Made by a program: the position numbers and the translations under genes
Notes under the pieces: model-generated
The model's database searches: none
Seen by the model: only the letters and a program-made list of their open reading frames with translations
What the model was told of the DNA's origin: nothing
In this document: positions 1 to 8,561 of the stretch, piece after piece
Position numbering within the stretch: position 1 is the first letter of the stretch
Layout: each line of letters starts with the position of its first letter
Assembly: GCF_002797735.1 (NCBI RefSeq)
Contig: NZ_PGFG01000001.1
Location: 1,860,001-1,924,000, forward strand
DNA length: 64,000 nucleotides
Direction: 5' to 3'
Origin: Thermoflavifilum aggregans
Lineage (GTDB): Bacteria; Bacteroidota; Bacteroidia; Chitinophagales; Chitinophagaceae

Positions 1-2
1 GC

Positions 3-1118
3 AAAGCCACATGGTGGTGGCTGATGTACATGATGCTCGCACTTGCCGTGCTGGCCAAGGGTCCCGTAGGATTGGCCCTTCCGATACTGACCATTTTTCT
101 TTTCCTGTTAACCCGCCGGCAACTCCGCTGGCCGGTTATCCGGTTGATGAAGCCCTTCAGCGGAGCTGTCATTTTTTTATGCATAGCCCTGCCGTGGTAC
201 ATACTTGTAGGCATTCGCACACAGGGAGCGTGGCTGCGCGATTTTTTCTTCTTTCATAATCTTCATCGCTTCGGATCAGCCCTGGATGCACACGGCGGTC
301 CGTTTATCCTTCCGGCACTTTTTATCCTCGGTGGCATGTTTCCTTTTTCACTATGGAGTTTCAGAGCCATGAAGCTGGCCTGGAAAAAACGCCGGGAATC
401 CGATGCACTATGGCTCATGATGCTGGCCCTCTGGGTAATCCTCATCTTTTACAGCCTGTCGCACACCAAACTTATCAATTACACTTCACCCTCCTACCCT
501 TTTCTGGCTGTGTTGCTTGGCTACTACTGGCAGGAAGTGCTGCAGAAACGGGAAAATGCAAAATACAGTTGGATAGAATGGGTTGTGCTGGCCTTCCTGG
601 TGGTTGCCCTCCCCATAGGCATTTATGTATGGGCCAGATCATCTCCACCTTTTACGGAGCTGCCCTGGCTGGCATGGCTGTTTCTGCCTGCTCTCATCGG
701 CGGATGGATGGGTTTGTTTCATGTGCGGAAAAATATGCCGACCGATGCACTCATGCATATTGGCGCAGGATTTACCCTGAGTATATTGCTGGTGATGCTT
801 ATTGGCTATCCGGCTCTTGACCGGCAGACATCTGTACGCAAACAGGCATCGCTTATAGCCCATGTCCCCAGGATAGTGGCTTATCAGCAGATGAATGATG
901 CATTTGTATTTTATGCCCGGAAAACCATCCCTATCATCCGGCAGATTGACAGTCTCAAAACTTGTCTGCAGCAAGATTCAACCCTTTGGGTCATCCGCCG
1001 GGCAAGGGACTTTTCCATGCTCGACAGCCTGCCTCAGCTCAGGCTGATCCGCAAAGACAGGGATGCTTTCAGCTTTCAGTACAGCGCTTTGTATTCATCC
1101 AAATCCATTGATCCATGA
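3..1118 (+). CDS. GT39 (ArnT-like) membrane glycosyltransferase, 3' part
   Basis: The reading frame is open to the left window edge (first full codon at base 3), so the N-terminus is missing. The visible part is a multi-pass membrane protein of about 370 residues. It carries the AKGPVG stretch typical of the ArnT/PMT family (GT39) and, further on, a KLINYTSPSYPFLAVLL segment like the periplasmic/membrane region of ArnT homologues. GT39 enzymes move a sugar from a polyprenyl-phosphate carrier onto a lipid or protein on the outer face of the inner membrane. The stop overlaps the next gene's start by 4 bp (ATGA), so the two are translationally coupled. Family assignment is good; donor and acceptor cannot be read from sequence. 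Confidence 0.85.
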   Translation, partial: KATWWWLMYMMLALAVLAKGPVGLALPILTIFLFLLTRRQLRWPVIRLMKPFSGAVIFLCIALPWYILVGIRTQGAWLRDFFFFHNLHRFGSALDAHGGPFILPALFILGGMFPFSLWSFRAMKLAWKKRRESDALWLMMLALWVILIFYSLSHTKLINYTSPSYPFLAVLLGYYWQEVLQKRENAKYSWIEWVVLAFLVVALPIGIYVWARSSPPFTELPWLAWLFLPALIGGWMGLFHVRKNMPTDALMHIGAGFTLSILLVMLIGYPALDRQTSVRKQASLIAHVPRIVAYQQMNDAFVFYARKTIPIIRQIDSLKTCLQQDSTLWVIRRARDFSMLDSLPQLRLIRKDRDAFSFQYSALYSSKSIDP

Positions 1119-2065
1119 CTCTCTCTGTAGTGATCACGGTAATGAATGAAGAAGATAACATTGAACCGCTGATCCGGCAACTCTCCCAGGCCCTTCAGGG
1201 AATGGATTATGAAATCATTTTTGTGGATGATGGGTCAACCGATGGCACTGTGGAGCGCATCAAAGCATGCATTGATGAGCATATTCGCCTGATTGTGCTA
1301 AAACGCAACTATGGACAAACGATAGCCATGGAAGCTGGCATTCAACAGGCATCAGGTGAATATATTGTAACCATGGACGGTGATTTGCAGAACGATCCGG
1401 CCGATATTCCCCTCCTGCTGCAGATTGCCCGGCAGGAAGGCTGGGAAGTGGTAGCCGGCCGAAGGGCCAACAGGCAGGACGACTGGTTGCTGCGCAAGCT
1501 CCCCAGTCGCATGGCCAACTGGCTCATCAGGCGTATGACAGGCGTACGGCTTCACGATTACGGCTGTACCCTGAAGCTCTTTACCCGTGAGATTGCGAAA
1601 AACCTGGGCCTGTATGGCGAAATGCATCGCTTCATACCCGTGCTGGCAGCCATGCAAGGAGCGAGAATGACAGAAGTAGCCGTACGACATCATCCCCGCA
1701 TACATGGCCGTTCCAAATACGGACTGGGACGGACTTTTAAAGTAGTAAGCGATTTGTTGCTGGTGGTTTTCTTCCAGAAATATTTCCGCAGTCCCATGCA
1801 CTTTTTCGGTCCAATCGGCCTATTGGTTTTTCTGGCAGGCCTGATCATTAACCTGTATTTGTTTATCCTGAAAATCGGCGGACAAAAAATTGGCGAACGG
1901 CCCTTGCTGATCCTGGGCGTCATCCTGCTGCTGAGCGGTTTGCTGATTGTGCTGTTCGGTTTTTTAATGGAAATCATGATGCGCATTTACTACGGATCTC
2001 ACCCGGAACGTAAATTCCAGGTGCGGGAAATTATTTCAGGCTCTGATTCCGGAAAGCAGCATTGA
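1115..2065 (+). CDS. GT2 polyprenyl-phosphate glycosyltransferase (ArnC/GtrB/DPM1-like)
   Basis: This 316-residue protein has an N-terminal GT-A domain with DDGSTDGT (nucleotide-sugar binding) and MDGDLQNDP (metal-binding DxD-like region), followed by two C-terminal membrane segments at roughly residues 230-255 and 265-290. That layout is the one of enzymes that load a sugar from a nucleotide donor onto undecaprenyl (or dolichyl) phosphate at the cytoplasmic face. It overlaps the GT39 gene by 4 bp. Known logic of ArnC/ArnT pairs suggests this enzyme makes the lipid-linked sugar that the GT39 enzyme consumes; this is inference from pairing. The sugar is unknown. Confidence 0.9.
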   Translation: MTLSVVITVMNEEDNIEPLIRQLSQALQGMDYEIIFVDDGSTDGTVERIKACIDEHIRLIVLKRNYGQTIAMEAGIQQASGEYIVTMDGDLQNDPADIPLLLQIARQEGWEVVAGRRANRQDDWLLRKLPSRMANWLIRRMTGVRLHDYGCTLKLFTREIAKNLGLYGEMHRFIPVLAAMQGARMTEVAVRHHPRIHGRSKYGLGRTFKVVSDLLLVVFFQKYFRSPMHFFGPIGLLVFLAGLIINLYLFILKIGGQKIGERPLLILGVILLLSGLLIVLFGFLMEIMMRIYYGSHPERKFQVREIISGSDSGKQH

Positions 2066-2125
2066 AAGAATTATCGCTTAGCTGATCGGGAATTTGCCAA
2101 ATTTCTGAATCCATAATTTTTGCAG

Positions 2126-3001
2126 GTGAAAACGGCAATCAAATGGTTGTTAAAAATACTGGTGACGGGTGCAGCCTTGTACATCACCTTCCGGAAAGTA
2201 AACTGGTCGCAAACCCGGGAAGTATTGCTGCATGTGCGCATCCTCTGGTTAATCATCGCTTTGGTATTGTTTAATCTTTCCCAGCTGAGCAGCGCCTGGC
2301 GCCTATTTTATTTTTATCGTGCTTTGGATATCCCTCTTTCTTTAGCCCAAAACATCAAATTGTATTACATCGGTATGTTTTACAATTTGTTTTTACCGGG
2401 AGGCATAGGCGGAGATGGTTATAAGATTCATTATCTGTATCGTTTCAGCCAGAAATCAAAATCACTGAAATCATTGTTCACAGCCACTTTCCTCGATCGG
2501 CTGCAGGGACTATGGGCCTTGATATTGTTGTTATCGGCTATCCTGTTCATGGCCACCGGGAGGCTACCTGCAGGTTGGCAGTCGCATGTGCGGATGCTGG
2601 TTGCGGGATTGCTATTGGCATGTTTGATATATGCCGAATTAATATGGATTTTGTTCCGGATTTATCGTCGTGTATTCCTGCAAACAGCCTTTGCAGCTCT
2701 GGTAGTACAAGTCTGTCAATTGCTGGCTGCATGGGCACTGTTGCACGGCCTGGGCATGAAGCAGGAAATAGTTTTATACCTGATATTGTTTTTATGCAGT
2801 TCCATCGCAGCAGTCATTCCGTTTACCATTGGCGGAATGGGTGCACGGGAGCTGGTTTTCGTGTGGGGAGCTTCTGTGTTACCTATTCATGCGAATCAGG
2901 CTATTGCCATGAGCCTGTTATTTTTTCTGTTAACTGCATGTAGTTCATTTATGGGTGCTTTTTTATCCATGCCCAGACAGCCTGTTGCATCATCTGCCTG
3001 A
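2126..3001 (+). CDS. UPF0104/AglD-type flippase-like integral membrane protein
   Basis: About 290 residues, almost entirely hydrophobic segments, with the two signatures of the lysylphosphatidylglycerol-synthase transmembrane family: LPGGIGGDGYK near residue 95 and GGMGARELVFVWG near residue 240. There is no C-terminal aminoacyl-transfer domain, so it is not a complete MprF. Members next to glycosyltransferases are thought to take part in moving or modifying lipid-linked substrates; that role here is inference. I chose GTG at 2126 because a near -7 box (TAATTTTTGC) ends just before it; TTG at 2120 is the alternative. It follows the GT39-GT2 pair by about 60 bp. Confidence 0.8.
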   Translation: MKTAIKWLLKILVTGAALYITFRKVNWSQTREVLLHVRILWLIIALVLFNLSQLSSAWRLFYFYRALDIPLSLAQNIKLYYIGMFYNLFLPGGIGGDGYKIHYLYRFSQKSKSLKSLFTATFLDRLQGLWALILLLSAILFMATGRLPAGWQSHVRMLVAGLLLACLIYAELIWILFRIYRRVFLQTAFAALVVQVCQLLAAWALLHGLGMKQEIVLYLILFLCSSIAAVIPFTIGGMGARELVFVWGASVLPIHANQAIAMSLLFFLLTACSSFMGAFLSMPRQPVASSA

Positions 3002-3092
3002 AATCAGCCACAGTATTGAATTACAACTCATTATTTTTTGTTCGGATTGAAGATTTAACAATTCCATGTCAATCTTCCTCATAATCCTGCAT

Positions 3093-3100
3093 TATTTTTG
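3093..3100 (+). promoter_or_regulatory. -7 promoter box (TATTTTTG)
   Basis: Exact match to the Bacteroidota TAnnTTTG element. It lies about 118 bp upstream of the small gene at 3218, which would leave a leader of roughly 110 nt. No convincing -33 TTTG is seen. Confidence 0.5.
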
Positions 3101-3217
3101 CAGAGCTTTTGAATGAAATTCAATTCGTAACTCCGCTGCTCCAATTCCCCTACCTTCAATTCAATTGTTTTGTTTACGCTTTATTTTTAAAATAAGGATT
3201 TAAAAACACATCATACT

Positions 3218-3418
3218 ATGGAAAAGACAAACTTAACACCGAAGGTGGAAGTGAATTTGAACGGATTGTTTGTAGAAGAAAGACTGGCAAAAGCGCTGGC
3301 AATTGATTCCAACAAAAACAAAAAGTCTGTATTTGGTTATGCAGACTTACGGAAATGCCAGAAACAATTCAAACCCAGAAAATCTATCCTCAACAGGATT
3401 ATGCATACCACCATTTAA
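3218..3418 (+). CDS. small basic protein of unknown function (66 aa)
   Basis: I do not recognise this protein. It has 66 residues with about 14 Lys/Arg against 6 Asp/Glu; the charge sits in the C-terminal half, around YADLRKCQKQFKPRK. There is one Cys, no signal peptide and no membrane segment, so a cytoplasmic nucleic-acid- or protein-binding role is possible but unproven. Reality as a gene is supported by context: an exact -7 box upstream, an ATG start, and a 12-bp perfect-stem terminator immediately after the stop. It is transcribed as a single unit between the UPF0104 gene and the convergent arginine operon. Confidence 0.65.
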   Translation: MEKTNLTPKVEVNLNGLFVEERLAKALAIDSNKNKKSVFGYADLRKCQKQFKPRKSILNRIMHTTI

Positions 3419-3430
3419 CGCACCCTCATT

Positions 3431-3464
3431 CATGTAGAGACGATCCTTAGGCCGTCTCTACATG
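3431..3464 (+). terminator. Rho-independent terminator after the small gene
   Basis: A perfect 12-bp stem (CATGTAGAGACG at 3431-3442 with its complement at 3453-3464), 10-nt loop, then a T-rich tail (CTTTTTCTCTTCTCCT). The tail is on the plus strand, so it serves the small gene. The right arm overlaps the last codons of the convergent argE-like gene. Confidence 0.85.
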
Positions 3465-4540
3465 CTTTTTCTCTTCTCCTGAAAGACTTCCTCTAGCAGC
3501 CTGATATACGTATTAATTCCCTCTTTGATTTCATCCAGATAAATAAACTCATCTGCGCTATGTGAACGGGCTGAATCACCAGGACCGATTTTTACCGATG
3601 GCCCTGGAATAAGCGCTTGGTCTGACGTGGTAGGTGAGCCATACAATTGCTTGCCGATCCTTTGGGCAGCCTGCACAACGGGATGATCCAAAGGTATGGA
3701 TGAGCTGCGCATGAGCAGGGAGCGGGGTTTTACCTCGCATTGCACGTGTTTGCTCACAATATCCAGAATTTCTTCATGGGTATATGCATCTGTCACGCGA
3801 ATATCTACGGTAAAATGGCAGCACGCAGGTACCACATTATGTTGTTGTCCGGCCTGTATCATGGTTACATTCATATGCACCTGCCCTAACATAGGAGAAA
3901 CCTTCGGGAACCGGAAAGTGCGAAACCATTCGATATCCGGCAGAGCTTTGTAGATCGCATTTTCGCCTTCCTGGCGGGCTGCATGTCCGGCTTTGCCATG
4001 GGCTGTACAGTCCAGCACCAGCAGGCCTTTTTCTGCAACCGCCATCTGGGTTAATGTCGGTTCGCCTACGATAGCAAAATCAAACCTGGGCAACTGAGGT
4101 AAAATACTTTCTATACCGTTGAAGCCCGATATTTCTTCTTCAGCTGTGGCAGTAAGAATAAGGTTATAAGGCAAATCGGGCTGGTCATAAAAATGCAGAA
4201 AAGCAGCGATGAGTGATACCAAGCAGCCGCCGGCATCATTGCTGCCAAGGCCAAACAGTTTACCATCTTCAATGGCAGGCTCAAAAGGATCACGGGTGTA
4301 GGCCGGATTAGGTTTTACGGTATCGTGATGGGAGTTTAACAAGATACCGGGTTTGGCCGGATCAAAGTAACGGTTAACTGCCCAGATATTGTGCAGGTGG
4401 CGATTGGTAGCCACCCTGTGCGATTGCAGAAATTGAGCTATTAATTGAGCCGTTTGGTCTTCTTCCCGGCTGAAAGATGGCGTAGCAATCAGCTGACGCA
4501 ATAAGGCAACAGCGTCGTGGTATAGGGAAATATTCCACAT
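3458..4540 (-). CDS. argE: M20 family N-acyl-ornithine/citrulline deacylase (ArgE-like)
   Basis: A 360-residue M20 metallopeptidase-fold enzyme. Visible motifs are SHHDTV (metal-binding HxD, residue ~70), TAEEEISG (catalytic Glu and metal Glu, ~130), VGEPT (metal Asp/Glu region) and the HGKAGHA dimerisation-domain start. It would remove the acyl group from the acylated arginine-pathway intermediate. It closes the minus-strand arginine operon, 54 bp after argB. In organisms with the ArgF' type of transcarbamylase the substrate is the N-acyl-citrulline rather than acetylornithine; whether the acyl group is acetyl or succinyl is not decided by this sequence. DapE-like alternatives are less likely given the operon. 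Confidence 0.88.
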   Translation of the reverse strand: MWNISLYHDAVALLRQLIATPSFSREEDQTAQLIAQFLQSHRVATNRHLHNIWAVNRYFDPAKPGILLNSHHDTVKPNPAYTRDPFEPAIEDGKLFGLGSNDAGGCLVSLIAAFLHFYDQPDLPYNLILTATAEEEISGFNGIESILPQLPRFDFAIVGEPTLTQMAVAEKGLLVLDCTAHGKAGHAARQEGENAIYKALPDIEWFRTFRFPKVSPMLGQVHMNVTMIQAGQQHNVVPACCHFTVDIRVTDAYTHEEILDIVSKHVQCEVKPRSLLMRSSSIPLDHPVVQAAQRIGKQLYGSPTTSDQALIPGPSVKIGPGDSARSHSADEFIYLDEIKEGINTYIRLLEEVFQEKRKSM

Positions 4541-4594
4541 AAAATCCGTTTAAAAGTTAGAAAAGAAGGGCTTTAATCCAATAAGCAGGCTGAT

Positions 4595-5404
4595 TCAAAG
4601 GCGGATGATAGTGCCAAAGTTTTGCCCGGTTGATGATGCGGAAAGAGCCGATAAGGCATGGGCAGGACCGATGAGTACCTGTTCCACACCAGCCCGGCAG
4701 GCCGCAAAAGCATTGTCGAGCTTGGGCAAAATACCATCCCGCAAAGCCCCTTCCTCCATGAGCGCCGGCACATCGCCGGGCCGGATCAAAGGAATAACGG
4801 AATCCGGATCATCCGGACGACGCAATACACCTTTCTGATCAAAACAAAATACAAGCTGCACCTGAAAATGAGCCGAAAGTGCCACAGCCACACAAGAGGC
4901 AATCGTATCTGCATTGGTATTCAGCAAATGACCCTGTCCATCATGTGTGAGCGGTGCCAGCACCGGTACTTGGCCGGCATGGAGCAATTGTACAAAAGCA
5001 TCCGCACGTACATCCTCAGCCGTAAGATCGCCCACCCATCCATAATCCACTTCTTTTACTGGCCGTTTTGTAGCCCGCATCACATCCATATCTGCACCGG
5101 TAAGCCCGATGGCCGAACATCCCAAGGCCTGCAGCCGGGCCACAAGTTGTTTGTTAATAAGCCCACCATATACCATGGTTACCAGCTGCAAAGTGGCTTC
5201 ATCAGTAATCCTGCGTCCCTGTACATAATGACTGGTAATGCCCAGCCGCTCACCCATGCGGGTGGCCAGTTTACCTCCTCCATGCACCAGCACCTTGAGG
5301 CCGGGTAATGCAGCAAACTGTTGCAGAAAATCTGCACATGCAGCTTCATCATCAATTACCTGCCCTCCAATTTTAATCACATACAGCTTGGATGAGGATG
5401 TCAT
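4595..5404 (-). CDS. argB: N-acylglutamate kinase (ArgB)
   Basis: 269 residues of the amino-acid-kinase fold: KIGGQVID at the N-terminus, LVHGGGK glycine loop (~40), LTGADMD, and LNTNADTIAS (~160), which corresponds to the nucleotide/acylglutamate site. It phosphorylates N-acetyl- (or N-succinyl-) glutamate. The protein starts directly at the first beta strand and lacks the extra N-terminal helix that arginine-inhibited hexameric NAG kinases carry. By family knowledge that suggests it is not feedback-inhibited by arginine; this is inference. It lies 11 bp downstream of argF' in the operon. Confidence 0.93.
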   Translation of the reverse strand: MTSSSKLYVIKIGGQVIDDEAACADFLQQFAALPGLKVLVHGGGKLATRMGERLGITSHYVQGRRITDEATLQLVTMVYGGLINKQLVARLQALGCSAIGLTGADMDVMRATKRPVKEVDYGWVGDLTAEDVRADAFVQLLHAGQVPVLAPLTHDGQGHLLNTNADTIASCVAVALSAHFQVQLVFCFDQKGVLRRPDDPDSVIPLIRPGDVPALMEEGALRDGILPKLDNAFAACRAGVEQVLIGPAHALSALSASSTGQNFGTIIRL

Positions 5405-5415
5405 ACAATTTTTTT

Positions 5416-6372
5416 TTACATGTGCTGCAATATTTCACTTAACACAGCCTGCGCCGCCCAAATCCGATTAGCTGCCTGATGGGTGACTATGCTGTGCGGG
5501 CCATCCAGAATTTCATCGCTCAACTCCACATTTCGCCGCACAGGCAGGCAATGCATCACCCGTGCATTCCGGGTAAGAGACAATTTATCTTCCGTGAGCA
5601 TCCATGCCGGATCATTGCTATAGATTTTTCCGTAATCGCGATAGGTGCTCCAGTTTTTCACATACACGAAATCGGCATTGCGCAGGGCTTCATCTTGATC
5701 ATAGGTGATATAGGCGCCCCTGGTAAAGGATTCATCCAGTTCATAATCTTCTGGATGGGTAATCACAAAATCCGCTTTTCCCCAGGCATTCACCCATTGG
5801 GCAAAGCTGTTGGCCACGCATTGCGGAAGGGGCTTTACATGCGGGGCCCAAGTAAGCACCACCTTAGGTCGGGCCTTGCTGTTGGGCCAGAATTCATGCA
5901 TGGTGATGAGGTCCGTAAGGCTTTGCAAAGGATGCAGGGTGGCGCTTTCCAGACTCACCACCGGTACACCTGCATATTTAGCAAACTGACGGATGTACAG
6001 TTCACTGTAATCTTCTTCTTTGTTTACCAACGTGGGGAATGTGCGAATGCAAAGAATGTCAAAATATTTCCCCAGGATAGGAGCTGCATCTTTAACATGC
6101 TCGCTGGTATTGCCACTCATAATAGCTCCTTCTTCAAATTCCAGCGCCCATCCTTCCTTATCCACATTAAACACAATCACTTCCATACCCAGATAACGGG
6201 CGGCAATCTGCGTACTGAGGCGGGTACGCAGACTTGGATTCAAAAAAAGCAGGCCCACGCGTTTGTTTTTACCCAGATGCTGGTCCTTCCAGGGATCAGC
6301 TTTATAACTCAGTGCCCGTTGAATGAGCGCATCAATATCCTGGACATCGTGTACGGAAAGAAATTGTTTCAT
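5416..6372 (-). CDS. argF': N-acetyl/N-succinyl-ornithine carbamoyltransferase (ArgF')
   Basis: 318 residues. Carbamoyl-phosphate motif NPSLRTRLST (~45-54), the KPLPQ loop characteristic of acyl-ornithine transcarbamylases, and HCLPVRRN near the C-terminus. NPSLRTR instead of STRTR and the KPLPQ loop place it with the Bacteroides fragilis/Xanthomonas ArgF' enzymes, not with ordinary ornithine carbamoyltransferase. The residue that is known to set acyl specificity (Pro90 in B. fragilis for succinyl, Glu92 in Xanthomonas for acetyl) aligns by eye with Ser90 here, so the acyl group is open. Gaps are 9 bp to argD and 11 bp to argB. Confidence 0.93.
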   Translation of the reverse strand: MKQFLSVHDVQDIDALIQRALSYKADPWKDQHLGKNKRVGLLFLNPSLRTRLSTQIAARYLGMEVIVFNVDKEGWALEFEEGAIMSGNTSEHVKDAAPILGKYFDILCIRTFPTLVNKEEDYSELYIRQFAKYAGVPVVSLESATLHPLQSLTDLITMHEFWPNSKARPKVVLTWAPHVKPLPQCVANSFAQWVNAWGKADFVITHPEDYELDESFTRGAYITYDQDEALRNADFVYVKNWSTYRDYGKIYSNDPAWMLTEDKLSLTRNARVMHCLPVRRNVELSDEILDGPHSIVTHQAANRIWAAQAVLSEILQHM

Positions 6373-6381
6373 GTCGTGCGA

Positions 6382-7554
6382 TTAACTTTTTTGTTTTTCG
6401 TGAAATGAAACGGCAGATGTTTCCTTGCGAATTTCATCCAGAGATTGCCGCAAAGCCTGCAGGAAAAGCTCGGCTTCCTCTTGTTGCAGGTAAAGTGGAG
6501 GAAGCAGGCGAATGGTGTGTGGTTTGGCTTCTCCGGTAAAAATCCGATGCCGCTGCAACAGATGTTTCCGCAGCCCGGCAAAATCTGGTTTGGGATCCAA
6601 ACCAATCATCAGCCCCCGTCCCCGCAGATTTTCAATTTCCGGTATCTGACTCAGCTGCTGCATAAGCCATTCTCCTAACTGTGCAGCATGACCGATTAGG
6701 TTTTCCTGCTCCATAATTTCCAATACGGCCAGCGCAGCCGCACAAGCCAGGTAACCACCGCCAAAAGTGGTGCCCAGCATGCCTTTGCGGGGTTGAATAT
6801 CCGGATGAATCAGTACACCGCCAATTGGAAAGCCATTGCCCATGCCTTTGGCCATGGTGATAAGATGGGGCCTGATACCGGCATATTGATGTGCGAAAAA
6901 ACGACCGGTGCGGCCATAGCCAGATTGCACTTCATCCAGAATCAGCATGGCACCGTATCTTTCGCAAATTGCTGCCACATGCTGCAGAAAACCATCATCC
7001 GGCAGGCGAATACCACCCACTCCCTGAATGCCTTCCACAATCACGGCAGCCACCTCCTGATCCATAGCCTGTTGCAAAGCTTCCCGATCATTCAGGGGCA
7101 CAAAGCTCACTTCATGTTGCTGATTGAACGGAGCCTGAATGGCCGGATTGTCGGTTACAGCCACGGCTCCGGAAGTACGGCCATGGAAAGATTGCCGGAA
7201 AGCAATCACACGTTTGCGACCAGTAACAAAAGATGCAAGCTTCAGCGCATTTTCATTGGCTTCTGCGCCGGAATTGCAGAGAAAAAGCTGGTAGTCGGCA
7301 TATCCGCTGATGCTACCCAGTTTTTCTGCCAGCTCTTCCTGCAAGGGATTGACGACGCTATTGGAATAAAAAGCAATTTGCCTGAGTTGTTGTTCGATGC
7401 GCTTGATATAATGCGGATGGCTATGCCCGATGGAAATCACCGCATGGCCGCCGTATAAATCCAGATACCGGTTATCCTGTTCATCCCATATAAACCTGCC
7501 TTCTGCCCTTACAGGCGTAACAGGTAACAATTGATAAACATCAAAAAGAGGCAT
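6382..7554 (-). CDS. argD: N-acyl-ornithine aminotransferase (ArgD)
   Basis: 390 residues, class III PLP aminotransferase. Key regions: NSGAEANENALK (PLP phosphate contact, ~95), FHGRTSGAVAVT, ILDEVQSGYGRTG (Asp that contacts the pyridine nitrogen, ~205) and the lysine in TMAKGMGNGFPIGG (~235). It converts N-acyl-glutamate semialdehyde to N-acyl-ornithine with glutamate as amino donor, between ArgC and ArgF' in the pathway and also between them in the operon. An acetylornithine or succinylornithine preference cannot be assigned from sequence alone. Confidence 0.93.
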   Translation of the reverse strand: MPLFDVYQLLPVTPVRAEGRFIWDEQDNRYLDLYGGHAVISIGHSHPHYIKRIEQQLRQIAFYSNSVVNPLQEELAEKLGSISGYADYQLFLCNSGAEANENALKLASFVTGRKRVIAFRQSFHGRTSGAVAVTDNPAIQAPFNQQHEVSFVPLNDREALQQAMDQEVAAVIVEGIQGVGGIRLPDDGFLQHVAAICERYGAMLILDEVQSGYGRTGRFFAHQYAGIRPHLITMAKGMGNGFPIGGVLIHPDIQPRKGMLGTTFGGGYLACAAALAVLEIMEQENLIGHAAQLGEWLMQQLSQIPEIENLRGRGLMIGLDPKPDFAGLRKHLLQRHRIFTGEAKPHTIRLLPPLYLQQEEAELFLQALRQSLDEIRKETSAVSFHEKQKS

Positions 7555-7565
7555 GATGTATGGCT

Positions 7566-8561
7566 TTAAAATACACTTGCTTTTAACTGCAATCCTAAAG
7601 TTTCATCCCATCCCATCATCAGATTCAGGTTCTGCACAGCCTGTCCGGAAGCTCCTTTGATCAGATTATCTTCCACCGAATGGACCACCAGCTGATCACC
7701 AACTTTCTCCGGATAGATCAGTACCTTATTGGTGTTTACCACCTGCTTGATATCCACCATTTCCCTGCTCACATGTGTAAAAGGATGAGAAGCATAATAA
7801 TCTTCATACAACGCAAATATTTCATCCTGGCTCAGGGTACAATGCAGTTGTGAACTGACGAAGATGCCCCGGGTAAAATCACCGCGCCAGGGAATGAAAA
7901 ACAACTGCCCGTTATAGCTTGGCTGGAGGGCCAATAGCGTCTGGCGGATTTCCCTGAGATGTTGATGGGTAAGGGTTTTATAGGCATTGATATTATTGGC
8001 ACGCCAGGAAAAATGGGTGCTGGGCTGCAGTTTCTGACCGGCGCCAGTGGAGCCAGTAATGGCTGTAGTATGCACATCCGTCAGCAGTCCGGCCTTGGCC
8101 AGGGGCAGCAATCCCAGCTGAATAGCCGTAGCAAAGCATCCAGGATTGGCTATATCGTGCGCCTGCCGGATCCGATCGCGCTGCCATTCCGGTAATCCAT
8201 ACACAAATTCCCGCCCGGCCAGATTGTGCGCATGTTCTTGCAGCCGGAAATCCTGACTCAGATCAATAATCCGTATATGATCAGGTAAACGATGTTGCTG
8301 CAAAAAACGCGATGATTCCCCATGTCCCATGCAGAGAAACCATACATCCGCATCTTCCTGCAGATGGTCTGTAAACTTCATGGAAGTATCGCCCAGCAAA
8401 TCCCGATGCACCTGATAAATGGGCTCACCAGCATGGCTGCGGCTGTGGACAAAACCAATTTCCACCCGGGGATGATACAGCAGCAAACGGATCAGCTCAC
8501 CGCCGGTATAACCTGCACCACCGACAATTCCTACTTTAATTTTTTGTTGTCCATCACTCAT
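7566..8561 (-). CDS. argC: N-acyl-gamma-glutamyl-phosphate reductase (ArgC)
   Basis: 331 residues. N-terminal NAD(P)-binding GxxGxxG (VGIVGGAGYTGGEL), and the catalytic cysteine in NPGCFATAIQLGLLPL (~150; the usual motif is NPGCYAT). It reduces the acylglutamyl phosphate made by ArgB to the semialdehyde. The ATG overlaps the argG stop by 4 bp (ATGA), so the two are coupled, and argD follows after 11 bp. Confidence 0.94.
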   Translation of the reverse strand: MSDGQQKIKVGIVGGAGYTGGELIRLLLYHPRVEIGFVHSRSHAGEPIYQVHRDLLGDTSMKFTDHLQEDADVWFLCMGHGESSRFLQQHRLPDHIRIIDLSQDFRLQEHAHNLAGREFVYGLPEWQRDRIRQAHDIANPGCFATAIQLGLLPLAKAGLLTDVHTTAITGSTGAGQKLQPSTHFSWRANNINAYKTLTHQHLREIRQTLLALQPSYNGQLFFIPWRGDFTRGIFVSSQLHCTLSQDEIFALYEDYYASHPFTHVSREMVDIKQVVNTNKVLIYPEKVGDQLVVHSVEDNLIKGASGQAVQNLNLMMGWDETLGLQLKASVF

